Source of the DNA: JBNJFY01 sp051747265
Lineage (GTDB): Bacteria > Bacteroidota > Rhodothermia > Balneolales > Balneolaceae
NCBI GenBank assembly: GCA_051747265.1
Contig: JBNJFY010000001.1
Location: 496,001 to 560,000, forward strand
Direction: 5' to 3'
Length of the DNA stretch: 64,000 bases
Shown piece by piece: positions 1 through 8,104 of this stretch (position 1 is the first letter of the stretch; every line of letters starts with the position of its first letter). The notes beneath the pieces are model-generated. The model was not told the origin of the DNA, made no database searches, and saw only the letters and a program-made list of their open reading frames with translations. The position numbers were made by a program, and so were the translations under genes.

Positions 1-813
1 GTTGTTGATCTTTAACAGGTGGGGTACCGTTAGACTAACGAGGGATAGGCGTGCGGACTGGTGCCGATATCCGCCGCAATAATACTGGGGTCTTTGCCGT
101 AGGCGTGGTTACCGCAATCCATGGTTGGGGTGAGCTACTTCTGATTTTAATTCGTCTTGTAACTAGATAAAAATCTAACAGAGTAGATGGACGAAATTTT
201 CTGAACATTGCTGTAGGGAAATCTTGTACATCGCTCTTACTCGAACCGAAACAATGCCCCTAATCCAGCGCAAGTCTGAGCGTAGTGGAGACTTGTGCCG
301 GTCCATCCCCTAACGCATTTTGGGGACTCAAATATTCGACAGTGGGTTTACTCATTGAAAACAGTTTGAATGAGTTAGTAATGGCGCAAGTCTCCGCTTC
401 GCTCAGACTTACGCCGGTCTTGGGTCCAAAATCTTCGGACGGAGACTTATGTGAATCTGATTCCAACCTTTCTAATTAACGCTCGGAGGTGACGGATTCT
501 CTTTGGGGGATCGTCACGCTGTGAGGTTGATTTTGCATTCACACTTTGCGGAAGCGGGATGGTTGTTGTACGCTCCTCCTTATTTAAGCGTGGGGCTTTT
601 TTGCAACCTGATGGGAGATAGTTATATAAGGAAACAATACCCACCCCTATTTACGTTGCTAATACGCAGGGATTCTGCAATTAATACGTTGCGCGCCATG
701 AATCGACAATGCCCAATAAAAATACTACCTTACTGCCGAAATTTGATGGGCTTTGTGAATACGAATTTTCTATCTAACAAAACAAACAACTAAATCTAAA
801 CCTGAGCATTATT
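1..813. other. Non-genic, decayed region with hairpin repeats
   Basis: I see no convincing gene here; open frames are short and overlap on both strands. The region holds an inverted pair of REP-like hairpins (271-295 and 383-415) and another imperfect hairpin at 489-517 (GTGACG paired with CGTCAC). On the plus strand around 51-165 the words ADIR and GVFAVGVVTA are weakly reminiscent of the N-terminus of a ThiD-type kinase, but the frame has stops and lacks the rest of the protein, so at best it is a worn remnant. No promoter for pruA could be assigned. Confidence 0.5.
267..415. repeat. Inverted pair of REP-like hairpins
   Basis: The first hairpin pairs CAAGTCT (271-277) with AGACTTG (289-295) around an 11-nt loop. 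The second pairs GGCG and AAGTCT (383-393) with AGACTT and CGCC (405-415), also around an 11-nt loop. The second loop, reverse-complemented, reads gagcgaagcgg against gagcgtagtgg in the first, so the two are inverted copies of one element about 90 bp apart, an arrangement like a bacterial BIME. No transposase for this family is in the window. Confidence 0.65.
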
Positions 814-2448
814 ATGTCGAATGCCTATTTCAAGGTTCAGGAGCCGGAAAATCAAACGTACCACTCGTACGCTCCCGGTACGCCTGAACGCGATAAATTG
901 AACGCCAAACTAGCTGAACTCCGCAGCAAGGAGATTGAGATTCCGGCTATTATTGGTGGCAAGGAAGTAAAAACCGATAAAACCTATGATGTGGTGATGC
1001 CCCACAATCACCAGCACAAGTTGGCTACGGCCTACATGTGTGGTGAGAAGGAAGTGAACATGGCCATTGAAGCGGCGCTGGAAGCGCGTGAAAAATGGGC
1101 CAACATGCCGTGGGAAGAGCGTGTGGCTATCTATCAAAAAGCTGCCGACCTGTTGACCGAAACGGAGTGGCGCTACACCATGAACGCCTCCACCATGTTG
1201 GGTCAGTCTAAAACCCCGCACCAGTCTGAAATTGAAGCAGTAGGCGAACTAGCTGACTTCTTGCGATTCAACTGTTACTATTTGGCAGAAACCTACAAGA
1301 TGCAGCCCTACTCTCCCGATGGTATGTGGAACCGACTGGAATACCGTCCGCTGGAAGGGTTCGTATTCGCGGTTTCTCCATTTAACTTTACGGCCATCGG
1401 CGGTAACCTGCCTACGGCTCCAGCTCTGGCTGGAAACGTTTCCTTGTGGAAGCCCGCATCTACTTCGCTCTACTCCAACTACTTCTTCATGAAGCTGTTG
1501 GAAGAAGCTGGCATGCCGGCTGGCGTAATTAACTTCCTGCCCGGTCATGGCGCTGATGTCGGTGATCCGGTATTGGAAAGCGAACACTTTGCCGGTATTC
1601 AATTCACCGGTTCGGTGGGTACGTTCAACCACTTGTGGAAGACTATCGGTAAGAATATCGATAAGTATAACACCTATCCACGCGTGGTGGGCGAGACCGG
1701 AGGTAAAGACTTCATCTTCGCACACAACAGCGCCGATGTGGATGCCATGGTGGTGGCCGCGGTTAGAGGTGCTTTTGAGTATCAAGGGCAGAAATGCTCC
1801 GCGGCTTCTCGTATGTACATTCCGGAGAGCATCTGGGATGAGTTCGAAGAGAAGTTCACCGCTGAAGTCGCCAAGATTAAAGTGGGCGATGTGGAAAACT
1901 TTGAAAACTTCATGGGCGCGGTCATTGATGCCAAAGCCTTTGAAAGCATCACCAGCTACATCGACCATGCAGCTAAAGCCAATGACGCTGAAATCATTGC
2001 CGGTGGCGAGTATGATGACTCCGAAGGCTACTTCATTCAGCCTACGGTGATCAAAACCAGCAATCCGAAGTTCAAAACCATGCAGGAAGAGATCTTCGGT
2101 CCGGTATTGACCATCTTTGTGTATGAAGATGATGAGTTCGAAGAGACCTTGGAGCTCTGCGACCAGACCTCGCCATACGCATTGACCGGTGCCATCTTCT
2201 CGCAAGATCGTTACGCGCTGAAGAAAATGTCTGATGCGCTACGTAACGCGGCTGGCAACTTCTACATCAACGACAAGCCGACCGCGGCTATCGTGAACCA
2301 GCAGCCGTTTGGCGGATCCCGCAAGTCGGGTACCAACGATAAAGCGGGCAGCATCCCCAATATGCTCCGCTGGATGAGCATGCGCGCGATGAAAGAAACC
2401 AAGGCTCCACCACACGACTGGACCTATCCATACATGGAGAAGGAATAA
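814..2448 (+). CDS. pruA: L-glutamate gamma-semialdehyde dehydrogenase (1-pyrroline-5-carboxylate dehydrogenase)
   Basis: Oxidises glutamate 5-semialdehyde to glutamate with NAD+, the second step of proline breakdown, in the cytoplasm. The 544-residue protein is the usual length of the stand-alone enzyme and is an intact aldehyde dehydrogenase. It has the substrate/cofactor segment SPFNFTAIGGNLP (about 188-200), FTGSVGT (264-270), the general-base motif VGETGGKD (Glu294) and the catalytic cysteine in GQKCSA (Cys328). No proline dehydrogenase (putA/prodh) gene lies beside it. There is no clear Shine-Dalgarno sequence before the ATG. An intrinsic terminator follows at 2476-2514, so it is probably transcribed alone. 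Confidence 0.96.
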   Translation: MSNAYFKVQEPENQTYHSYAPGTPERDKLNAKLAELRSKEIEIPAIIGGKEVKTDKTYDVVMPHNHQHKLATAYMCGEKEVNMAIEAALEAREKWANMPWEERVAIYQKAADLLTETEWRYTMNASTMLGQSKTPHQSEIEAVGELADFLRFNCYYLAETYKMQPYSPDGMWNRLEYRPLEGFVFAVSPFNFTAIGGNLPTAPALAGNVSLWKPASTSLYSNYFFMKLLEEAGMPAGVINFLPGHGADVGDPVLESEHFAGIQFTGSVGTFNHLWKTIGKNIDKYNTYPRVVGETGGKDFIFAHNSADVDAMVVAAVRGAFEYQGQKCSAASRMYIPESIWDEFEEKFTAEVAKIKVGDVENFENFMGAVIDAKAFESITSYIDHAAKANDAEIIAGGEYDDSEGYFIQPTVIKTSNPKFKTMQEEIFGPVLTIFVYEDDEFEETLELCDQTSPYALTGAIFSQDRYALKKMSDALRNAAGNFYINDKPTAAIVNQQPFGGSRKSGTNDKAGSIPNMLRWMSMRAMKETKAPPHDWTYPYMEKE

Positions 2449-2475
2449 CACCTTCGGTTTCTTGAATAACTTTTT

Positions 2476-2514
2476 GCGCCTCAGTTGGGTCATTCCGGCT
2501 GGGGCGTTTTTTTT
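2476..2514 (+). terminator. Intrinsic terminator of pruA
   Basis: GCGCCTCAG (2476-2484) pairs with CTGGGGCG (2499-2506), allowing one G-U pair, around a 14-nt loop. It is followed directly by eight T residues. It lies 28 nt after the pruA stop codon. Confidence 0.8.
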
Positions 2515-2517
2515 ATC

Positions 2518-2749
2518 AGAACTCAGAACTCAGAATACAGAAGTCAGTGTGTCAGTGTGTCAGTGCTTCAGAATTAATTGCTGTTATTTCATTTACAAAC
2601 TTTGCAACCAGCAAAACCTATTGAGAAGCCATACCTACCCTTTGTTACTCTAGATATCTTCAATTAATTCCAGCAATTTACCTCTGAGTTCTGAGTTCTG
2701 AGTTCTGAGTTCTGAGTTCTGAGTTCCGTATTCTGGGTTCTGAATTCTG
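2518..2749. repeat. Inverted short-tandem-repeat arms, site 1 (GAACTCA and CAGTGTGT words)
   Basis: The left arm (2518-2573) is built from gaactca/gaatacag units and then from cagtgtgt/cagtgcttcag units. The right arm (2682-2749) is a tandem run of ctgagtt and ctgaatt units, the reverse complement of the first word family. The AT-rich unique core between them has no reading frame. Two word families meet in one arm here. The site fills most of the 380-bp gap between pruA and the glycosylase gene. Confidence 0.85.
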
Positions 2750-2828
2750 CCCCATCCAACGTTTCGAAATGCGATTCTGTTAATGTACATTCTCAAAAAC
2801 TCTCAAAGCTAAATTCCAACTACGCCCC

Positions 2829-3626
2829 ATGCCTGAGTTACCCGAAGTTGAAGTCTTTAAATCCATTGTGGATGATACCTCGCTGAACAAAACTATTAGA
2901 TCCATTTATATCGAGCGGGAGGATATTCTGGAAGATGTATCTCCGCAGGAGTTCAATAAAGCCCTGGAAGGTGATTCCTTTGTATCCACTTCGCGACATG
3001 GGAAATACTTGTTTATTGAAACCGAACAGGGCCATACGGTGCTCATGCACTTCGGGATGACCGCCCACCCGGTGTTTTATGAATCTGCGGATACCGAACC
3101 CGATTATCCCCGGTTAATCTTTCATTTTGATGATGACGGGCACTTGGCTTTTGACTGCCGGCGGATGCTGGGCAAGCTGAGTCTGGTGGATAGCAAAGAT
3201 GCTCTCATCGAAGAAAAGAAGCTGGGCATCGACGCCATGGATCCAGCCCTGGACAAAACGGCCTTTGTAGAGCTGATCCGATCCAGCCGTGGGTACATTA
3301 AAACCAGCTTGATGAAACAGGAGTTGATGGCTGGTATTGGCAATGAAATGGCCGATGAGATGGTCTATCAAGCTGGACTGCACCCCAAATCGAAGGTGGG
3401 CAAACTTTCCGATCAGGATATTGAACATTTATATGATCAGATGCACCAGGTTTGCGAGGTGCGTATTCAGACCAAAACGGATCCGGCCTTACTGCCCGAT
3501 GATTACCTGCTCAAACATCGCAGCGATGGCGAAACATGTCCAAAGTGCGGCGGGGAGATCAAGCAGGTGAAAATTTCCGGGCGAAGTTCTTATGTGTGTG
3601 ATCACTGCCAAGAACTGAAGGCCTAA
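2829..3626 (+). CDS. mutM: Fpg/Nei-family DNA glycosylase/AP lyase
   Basis: Removes oxidised bases (8-oxoguanine, formamidopyrimidines or oxidised pyrimidines) and nicks the abasic site. The protein begins MPELPEVE, giving the N-terminal proline nucleophile after Met removal and the catalytic Glu. Lys59 lies in RHGKY. The helix-two-turn-helix segment is AGIGNEMADE. A C-terminal zinc finger has Cys237, Cys240, Cys257 and Cys260 with the conserved GRSSY loop. The length of 265 residues is typical. I cannot decide between true 8-oxoG (Fpg) and Nei specificity from the sequence. The start is fixed because Pro must be residue 2. Confidence 0.9.
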   Translation: MPELPEVEVFKSIVDDTSLNKTIRSIYIEREDILEDVSPQEFNKALEGDSFVSTSRHGKYLFIETEQGHTVLMHFGMTAHPVFYESADTEPDYPRLIFHFDDDGHLAFDCRRMLGKLSLVDSKDALIEEKKLGIDAMDPALDKTAFVELIRSSRGYIKTSLMKQELMAGIGNEMADEMVYQAGLHPKSKVGKLSDQDIEHLYDQMHQVCEVRIQTKTDPALLPDDYLLKHRSDGETCPKCGGEIKQVKISGRSSYVCDHCQELKA

Positions 3627-3649
3627 CCTACAGCCAGTTCAACCAATGG

Positions 3650-3667
3650 GAATACGGGGAAGTATTC
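3650..3667. terminator. Small hairpin between convergent genes
   Basis: GAATAC (3650-3655) pairs with GTATTC (3662-3667) around a six-base loop, in the 63-bp gap between the convergent glycosylase and permease genes. It could end transcription in both directions, but the stem is short and the flanking T-runs are weak. Confidence 0.35.
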
Positions 3668-3689
3668 TTCAAACTCTAGTTTATCTCAC

Positions 3690-4670
3690 TTAGGCTAGTA
3701 CGATATTGAAGAAATAACCTGAGGCGATGATAAAAAAGGTAACCACCCCGAAAAATATGACAATGAGTTTCATGGTCATCACTTTTTTAAGCATGGTTGC
3801 CTCCGGCAAAGATAAACCCACCGTGCCCATCATAAACGCCAGTGCTGTACCTATGGCCACGCCTTTGGATACCAACACCTGAATGATGGGTATCACTCCC
3901 GCGGCTCCAGCATACAGTGGAACCGCTAATAAGACCGATAAAGGTACCGTCCACCATGCTCCACTGCCCAGGTAATGCTCAAAAAAGCCATCGGGCACAT
4001 ACCCGTGCATGATCGAGCCAATCCCAATACCAATTAGCACATACAATACCACGCCGGATATAATCTCCCTTGCTTCCCTGAGTATGTGAGGCACTCTTTG
4101 TCGAAAGGTGGGGTTTTCTCCCTCCAACTGCTGATGTTGCTTCTGATTGTTGGCTATAATTTCCTGTACCCAATCGCTCAATTCGGACTCCAATCCAAAT
4201 CTATTTAATACCATTCCCCCCACCGTCCCCAGCGTGATCCCGGTCAACGCGTATATCAAGGTGAATTCCCACCCAAAAAGTCCCAGAAACAGAGCTAACG
4301 CCACTTCATTGACCAGTGGAGAGGTAATTAGAAAAGAAAAGGTGACCCCCAAAGGAATGCCCCCTTGCACGAATCCCACAAACAGGGGAACCGAAGAGCA
4401 GGAGCAAAACGGGGTTACCGCTCCAAAGACGGAAGCCAGGATATATTCCAACCCAAATAGGTTTCGCCTTTGCAGGAAAGAGCGAAGTTTCTCAACCGGG
4501 AAATAGCTGTTTATGACGCCCATGATGGACGTTACAATCAACAGTAACAGCAGTATTTTAATGCTGTCGTATATGAAAAAATGCAACGCTTCCCCGAGCC
4601 GGGTACCGTGTTCTAAACTCAATAGCTGATAAACAGCGATATCTGCTAAGTTTGATATCCAATCAAACAT
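3690..4670 (-). CDS. DUF318/UPF0718-type membrane permease
   Basis: A 326-residue inner-membrane protein with about eight hydrophobic segments and a polar, charged loop around residues 165-195. The family signature TPFCSCSSVPL (Cys89, Cys91) is present and is repeated in spirit by SFLITSPLVNEVAL. The family includes predicted permeases and the organoarsenical exporter ArsP; the substrate cannot be read from the sequence. It is the last gene of an operon with a small CxxC thioredoxin-like protein and an ArsR repressor. That pairing is recurrent for this family and suggests metalloid or redox-linked export. Transport function is firm; the cargo is unknown. Confidence 0.85.
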   Translation of the reverse strand: MFDWISNLADIAVYQLLSLEHGTRLGEALHFFIYDSIKILLLLLIVTSIMGVINSYFPVEKLRSFLQRRNLFGLEYILASVFGAVTPFCSCSSVPLFVGFVQGGIPLGVTFSFLITSPLVNEVALALFLGLFGWEFTLIYALTGITLGTVGGMVLNRFGLESELSDWVQEIIANNQKQHQQLEGENPTFRQRVPHILREAREIISGVVLYVLIGIGIGSIMHGYVPDGFFEHYLGSGAWWTVPLSVLLAVPLYAGAAGVIPIIQVLVSKGVAIGTALAFMMGTVGLSLPEATMLKKVMTMKLIVIFFGVVTFFIIASGYFFNIVLA

Positions 4671-4751
4671 GGTTTGTCGTATTTGTCTTTACTAAGAATG
4701 ATTTATAAGCAATTCTGAGTCAGCCTGGACGAGTCCAGAGGTGACCTACTA

Positions 4752-4997
4752 TTAATCAGCTAATAACTGCTTCACTTCCTTTTTCGAGGGTACACGTCCG
4801 GTCATCTTGACCACTTCGTCTACCACCAGTGCCGGTGTGCTCAGTACGTTATATTTCATGATCTCCGGCATCTCTTCCACTTTTTCTAACTGTACATCCA
4901 AAGCCGATTCTTTGATGACTTTCTCTACTACTTTTATCGCCCGTTTACAATTAGCGCAACCGGGGCCTAATACTTTTATGGTCTTCATACTACCCAT
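4752..4997 (-). CDS. Thioredoxin-like redox-active disulfide protein
   Basis: An 81-residue cytoplasmic protein with a thioredoxin-3 type fold. It has a CxxC site in GPGCANCKR near the N-terminus and the cis-proline motif STPALVV in the middle. Proteins of this type are regularly encoded beside DUF318 permeases and are thought to deliver or reduce a thiol-reactive substrate. Two starts are possible, at 4997 (MGSMKT) and 4988 (MKT). I chose 4997 because that ATG lies in the same position inside a motif duplicated at the arsR start (see 4995-5018). Confidence 0.8.
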   Translation of the reverse strand: MGSMKTIKVLGPGCANCKRAIKVVEKVIKESALDVQLEKVEEMPEIMKYNVLSTPALVVDEVVKMTGRVPSKKEVKQLLAD

Positions 4998-5018
4998 CGT
5001 TTATCGTCGATTTACGAT
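4995..5018 (-). promoter_or_regulatory. Candidate ArsR operator copy 2, overlapping the start codon of the thioredoxin-like gene
   Basis: Read on the minus strand, 24 nt ending in the ATG match the 24 nt ending in the arsR ATG at 20 positions. It contains ATCGT-N6-ACGAT, a perfect 5-bp inverted repeat typical of winged-helix repressor sites. Copies over both start codons suggest that the repressor controls both genes. Confidence 0.45.
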
Positions 5019-5036
5019 TATTATTTGCAAAAAAAT

Positions 5037-5336
5037 TTACTCCGGATCGAACAGAGAAGAAAACAGTTGCCGCGCCTTATTCCAATGCTCTTGGTTCAGG
5101 CAGTAACGTACACGGGGGGTTTGGATTTCGCCTTGAATTAAATTCGCGTCTTTCAACACCTTCAAGTGTTGCGACACCGTTGATTGAGCCAGTGGCAGGA
5201 CATCCGTCAAATCACCCGTAAAGCAGTAGCTTTGGTTACTCAACAGACGTATAATCCGCACTCTCACCGGATGGCCAAGAGCTTTGGCGTAATCCGCAAC
5301 CTGTTCATCGGCGCTATGTATTTCTGCTTCCTTCAT
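5037..5336 (-). CDS. ArsR-family winged-helix repressor
   Basis: A 99-residue dimeric DNA-binding protein. The helix-turn-helix is in LPLAQSTVSQHLKVLKDANL (about 47-66), followed by the beta-wing with TPRVRYCL. The only cysteines are Cys38 and one in the wing (RYC), so a classical ELCVCDL arsenic site is absent and the inducer is uncertain. It is the first gene of the repressor/thioredoxin/permease operon. It probably represses its own operon through the motif overlapping its start codon. The gene points away from the N-ATPase operon across a gap of about 340 bp. Confidence 0.88.
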   Translation of the reverse strand: MKEAEIHSADEQVADYAKALGHPVRVRIIRLLSNQSYCFTGDLTDVLPLAQSTVSQHLKVLKDANLIQGEIQTPRVRYCLNQEHWNKARQLFSSLFDPE

Positions 5337-5357
5337 CGTTCATCGCCAATGTACGAT
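5334..5357 (-). promoter_or_regulatory. Candidate ArsR operator copy 1, overlapping the arsR start codon
   Basis: Twenty-four nucleotides ending in the arsR ATG, 20 of 24 identical to those ending in the ATG of the next gene. It includes ATCGTA and CGAT half-sites. Position and duplication suggest autoregulation; binding is not shown. Confidence 0.45.
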
Positions 5358-5677
5358 AATTGAAAATTATATACAAACTTGCTTACTCATATCTTCTCTT
5401 CATCAGTAGGCATGATATCTACTGCAAGGATGTTTCCATCAAAAAGGCACTCTCGAATTCCCCACATGCGAAGTTGCTATTCCCCCTCAAACTTGTGCGG
5501 TTGGCTTATCTAATTTGATTGTTACATAAACTGACCCTTTGCTATGCAATTCATTGTATCTTTATAAGGGCTTGGGTATACGAACTTACCTGATTGTGTG
5601 ATCGGGTAGGCCACATTGGCGCGGTATAATTATTCCTACCGTCAACTCATCTCCATCCTAACCGCGGGATCTCATTC
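5358..5677. other. Intergenic region between arsR and the N-ATPase operon
   Basis: No gene is seen. The stretch must hold divergent promoters for the arsR operon and for atpD. I could not assign a convincing consensus promoter; TATCTTTA near 5567 resembles the Bacteroidota -7 element but lacks a well-placed TTG. Confidence 0.4.
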
Positions 5678-7066
5678 ATGGTAAACAGAGAGACATTGGC
5701 CCCGCCTACTACCGGACAGGTTCAGAGGATACGGGGTAGTATTGTGGATATTTGGTTTGAAGACCAGCTCCCCCAGGTGCGTCACGCACTGATCATACCC
5801 GGCGATCGGACCATCGTTCTAGAAGTGATGAGCCACCTCAACGATCAATTGGTGCGTGCGTTGGCCCTTACCTCCACTCGTGGCTTGGCAAGAGGTACCA
5901 AGGTGCGGGATATGGGTCATCCTTTGGATGTTCCGGTGGGCCAAGGCCTGAAAGGGCGCATGCTGAATGTGTTCGGGGATGCTATCGATTTCAAAGGAGA
6001 GATCGACGCCACCGATTACCGGTCGATATTTGGCCAACGGGTTCCCATATCCCAGCAGGCTACCGGGCGCGAAATTTTGCCTACCGGCATCAAAGCCATC
6101 GATCTGCTGGCCCCGTTGGAGCGTGGTGGAAAAGCCGGATTATTCGGAGGAGCGGGGGTAGGCAAAACCGTGCTGATTATGGAGATGATCCACAATATGG
6201 TGGTTCAACACGAAGGCGTTAGTCTGTTTTGCGGAATTGGCGAGCGGTGTCGCGAAGCCGAGGAACTCTACCGGGAAATTAAGGAAGCCGGCGTGCTGGA
6301 TGATACGGTGATGGTATTCGGGCAGATGAACGAAGCCCCCGGCGCCCGCTTTCGTGTGGGACATGCCGCCCTCACCATGGCCGAATATTTTCGGGATCAC
6401 GCCCGGCAGGATGTCTTACTGTTGATTGACAATATTTATCGCTTTGTGCAAGCCGGATCCGAAGTATCCGGACTGATGGGACGCATCACCTCGCGTTTGG
6501 GGTATCAACCCACCTTGGGATCCGAAATATCCGCCCTGGAAGAACGCATTTGCAACACACATACCGGAGCCATCACTTCGGTGCAGGCCGTCTATGTTCC
6601 CGCTGATGATTTCACGGATCCGGCCATCACGCATACCTTTACGCATCTCTCCGCCTTCATTGTGCTATCCAGGGATCGGGCCAGCCAAGGTTTTTATCCG
6701 GCTATGGATCTCCTTAAATCGGGCTCAAAAATGTTATCCCCCACCGTGGTCGGACGCCGTCATTACCGGGTAGCCAACGCCGTTCGGGAAACCCTGGCCT
6801 CCTACGAGGAACTGAAAGACATCATCGCCATGTTGGGTATTGAAGAACTCTCACCGGAAGATCAGCGCGTGGTCAATCGGGCCCGGCGCCTGGAGCGTTT
6901 CTTTACTCAGCCCTTCTATGTAACCGAACAGTTTACCGGGATGGAAGGCAAATTGATTGGGCTGGAAAAAGTGATTGATGGATGCGAACGCATATTGCAA
7001 GATGAATTTGCTGAACAATCAGAACAATCGCTGTACATGATTGGATCCGTCGAGGAGGTGGACTGA
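5678..7066 (+). CDS. atpD: N-ATPase catalytic subunit beta
   Basis: Catalytic ATPase subunit of the soluble F1 head. The 462-residue protein has the Walker A loop GGAGVGKT (157-164), GERCREAEELY with the catalytic-glutamate region, the FGQMNEAPGARFRVG segment, and LIDNIYRF as Walker B. It heads an operon in the order D-C-Q-R-B-E-F-A-G. That order, with atpD first and no separate delta gene, is diagnostic of the laterally transferred N-type ATPases rather than of the housekeeping F-ATP synthase. MNEAPG in place of MNEPPG is a small family deviation. The downstream gene starts one base after its stop codon. Confidence 0.95.
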   Translation: MVNRETLAPPTTGQVQRIRGSIVDIWFEDQLPQVRHALIIPGDRTIVLEVMSHLNDQLVRALALTSTRGLARGTKVRDMGHPLDVPVGQGLKGRMLNVFGDAIDFKGEIDATDYRSIFGQRVPISQQATGREILPTGIKAIDLLAPLERGGKAGLFGGAGVGKTVLIMEMIHNMVVQHEGVSLFCGIGERCREAEELYREIKEAGVLDDTVMVFGQMNEAPGARFRVGHAALTMAEYFRDHARQDVLLLIDNIYRFVQAGSEVSGLMGRITSRLGYQPTLGSEISALEERICNTHTGAITSVQAVYVPADDFTDPAITHTFTHLSAFIVLSRDRASQGFYPAMDLLKSGSKMLSPTVVGRRHYRVANAVRETLASYEELKDIIAMLGIEELSPEDQRVVNRARRLERFFTQPFYVTEQFTGMEGKLIGLEKVIDGCERILQDEFAEQSEQSLYMIGSVEEVD

Positions 7067-7067
7067 G

Positions 7068-7469
7068 ATGAGCGACCGTATGGACCTGAAAATTGTCACC
7101 CCCGAACAGGTATTTTTGACTACCGAAACGCCAAAGATTTCTGCCGAAGCGAAAAACGGGCACTTTACGCTGCTGCCTCGTCATATTGACTTTACCACCG
7201 CCCTGGCCCCAGGCATCCTTATCTACTTAGAATTGGAGAATAGTCAGGAGAAGTATGTTGCCTTAGACGAAGGCATTTTGGTAAAAGTGGGATCCGAGGT
7301 ACTGGTTTCGGTACGTAACGCGGTTACCGACGATGATTTGGGCCAACTAGAGCGATTGATCCGTGATCGGTTCCGAGTGCTTGATGAACACGAGCAGGCT
7401 TCTCGTTCCGCGATGACCACCCTGGAAGCCGATCTGGTGCGGCGTTTTATGGAGCTGAATAAAAGGTGA
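7068..7469 (+). CDS. atpC: N-ATPase subunit epsilon
   Basis: Central-stalk subunit of F1 (133 residues). It has the N-terminal beta-sandwich (DLKIVTPEQVFL) and a C-terminal helical part ending LVRRFMELNKR. The ATG at 7068 follows the atpD stop by one base and is preceded by a good Shine-Dalgarno sequence GAGGAGG about nine bases upstream, so I prefer it to an in-frame upstream TTG at 7041. The position just after atpD fits the N-ATPase gene order. Confidence 0.88.
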   Translation: MSDRMDLKIVTPEQVFLTTETPKISAEAKNGHFTLLPRHIDFTTALAPGILIYLELENSQEKYVALDEGILVKVGSEVLVSVRNAVTDDDLGQLERLIRDRFRVLDEHEQASRSAMTTLEADLVRRFMELNKR

Positions 7470-7476
7470 GTATGCT

Positions 7477-7782
7477 ATGTCCGATTCAAAGAATAAATAT
7501 CTGGATGTGCCCGAAGAAGTAGGGCAAAAGGAGCAGCGCAAGATGAAAGCCCGGCGCGAGAAGAAAAAAGATCTGTGGTACGGACTGGGCATGTTCGGGC
7601 TGGTGGGCTGGTCCGTTTCCATCCCCACACTCCTGTTTTTGGCCCTGGGCATCTGGATTGATACGCACTACCAAGCGTCCTATTCATGGACCTTGATGCT
7701 ACTGGTGGTGGGTATAGCCGCCGGATGTTTTAACGCTTGGTACTGGGTAAGTAAAGAGAGCCGACACACCAACCAGCACTAA
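7477..7782 (+). CDS. atpQ: N-ATPase accessory membrane protein AtpQ (AtpI/AtpZ-like)
   Basis: A 101-residue protein with a highly charged N-terminus (about residues 1-33, many Lys/Arg/Glu) followed by two transmembrane segments (about 35-60 and 69-92). This layout and its place after atpC match the small AtpI-like protein of N-ATPase operons, which is thought to help assemble or stabilise the rotor ring. Identification rests on operon position and topology more than on sequence motifs. Confidence 0.75.
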   Translation: MSDSKNKYLDVPEEVGQKEQRKMKARREKKKDLWYGLGMFGLVGWSVSIPTLLFLALGIWIDTHYQASYSWTLMLLVVGIAAGCFNAWYWVSKESRHTNQH

Positions 7783-7801
7783 CTGCATAATGGAGTATAC
7801 G

Positions 7802-8092
7802 ATGAGCATTACCGATTTTTTGATAGGCATTTTGGGTGGGTTGCTGCTGGGCGGAATCTTTTTCGGCGGGTTGCTGTACACCGTCCGTCATCTCTCCGAT
7901 TGGCAATATCCCAAATCGATATTGCTGGCCAGTTTTGCCGGTCGCTCGTTGGGGGCCCTGGTGGGTTTTTACCTGCTGATGCAGTGGAGCCTCAGCGCCA
8001 TGTTTGTTGCTCTGATCGGCTTCTTTTTGGTTCGCATATACTTCACCCGGCGCGAAGCTCCCGCGGAATCTCTGACTACACAACAATCATAA
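7802..8092 (+). CDS. atpR: N-ATPase subunit AtpR
   Basis: A 96-residue membrane protein with three hydrophobic segments, beginning ITDFLIGILGGLLLGGIFFG and containing a conserved-looking Arg in GRSLGALVGFYLL. AtpR is found only in N-ATPase operons and is proposed to touch the c-ring or the a-subunit; its exact role is not known. The ATG at 7802 is preceded by GGAG and gives the usual short N-terminus; an ATG at 7790 would add four residues. Confidence 0.8.
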   Translation: MSITDFLIGILGGLLLGGIFFGGLLYTVRHLSDWQYPKSILLASFAGRSLGALVGFYLLMQWSLSAMFVALIGFFLVRIYFTRREAPAESLTTQQS

Positions 8093-8104
8093 CCAGGTAC
8101 TCCT

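Noticed and set aside
1..180. A thiD-like gene remnant on the plus strand
   Set aside because: Only about 15 residues resemble the family, and neighbouring frames contain stops. Too weak to annotate as a pseudogene.
7041..7067. TTG start of atpC inside atpD (and the comparable TTG at 11406 for atpG)
   Set aside because: Later ATG codons with Shine-Dalgarno sequences at proper spacing fit family N-termini better.
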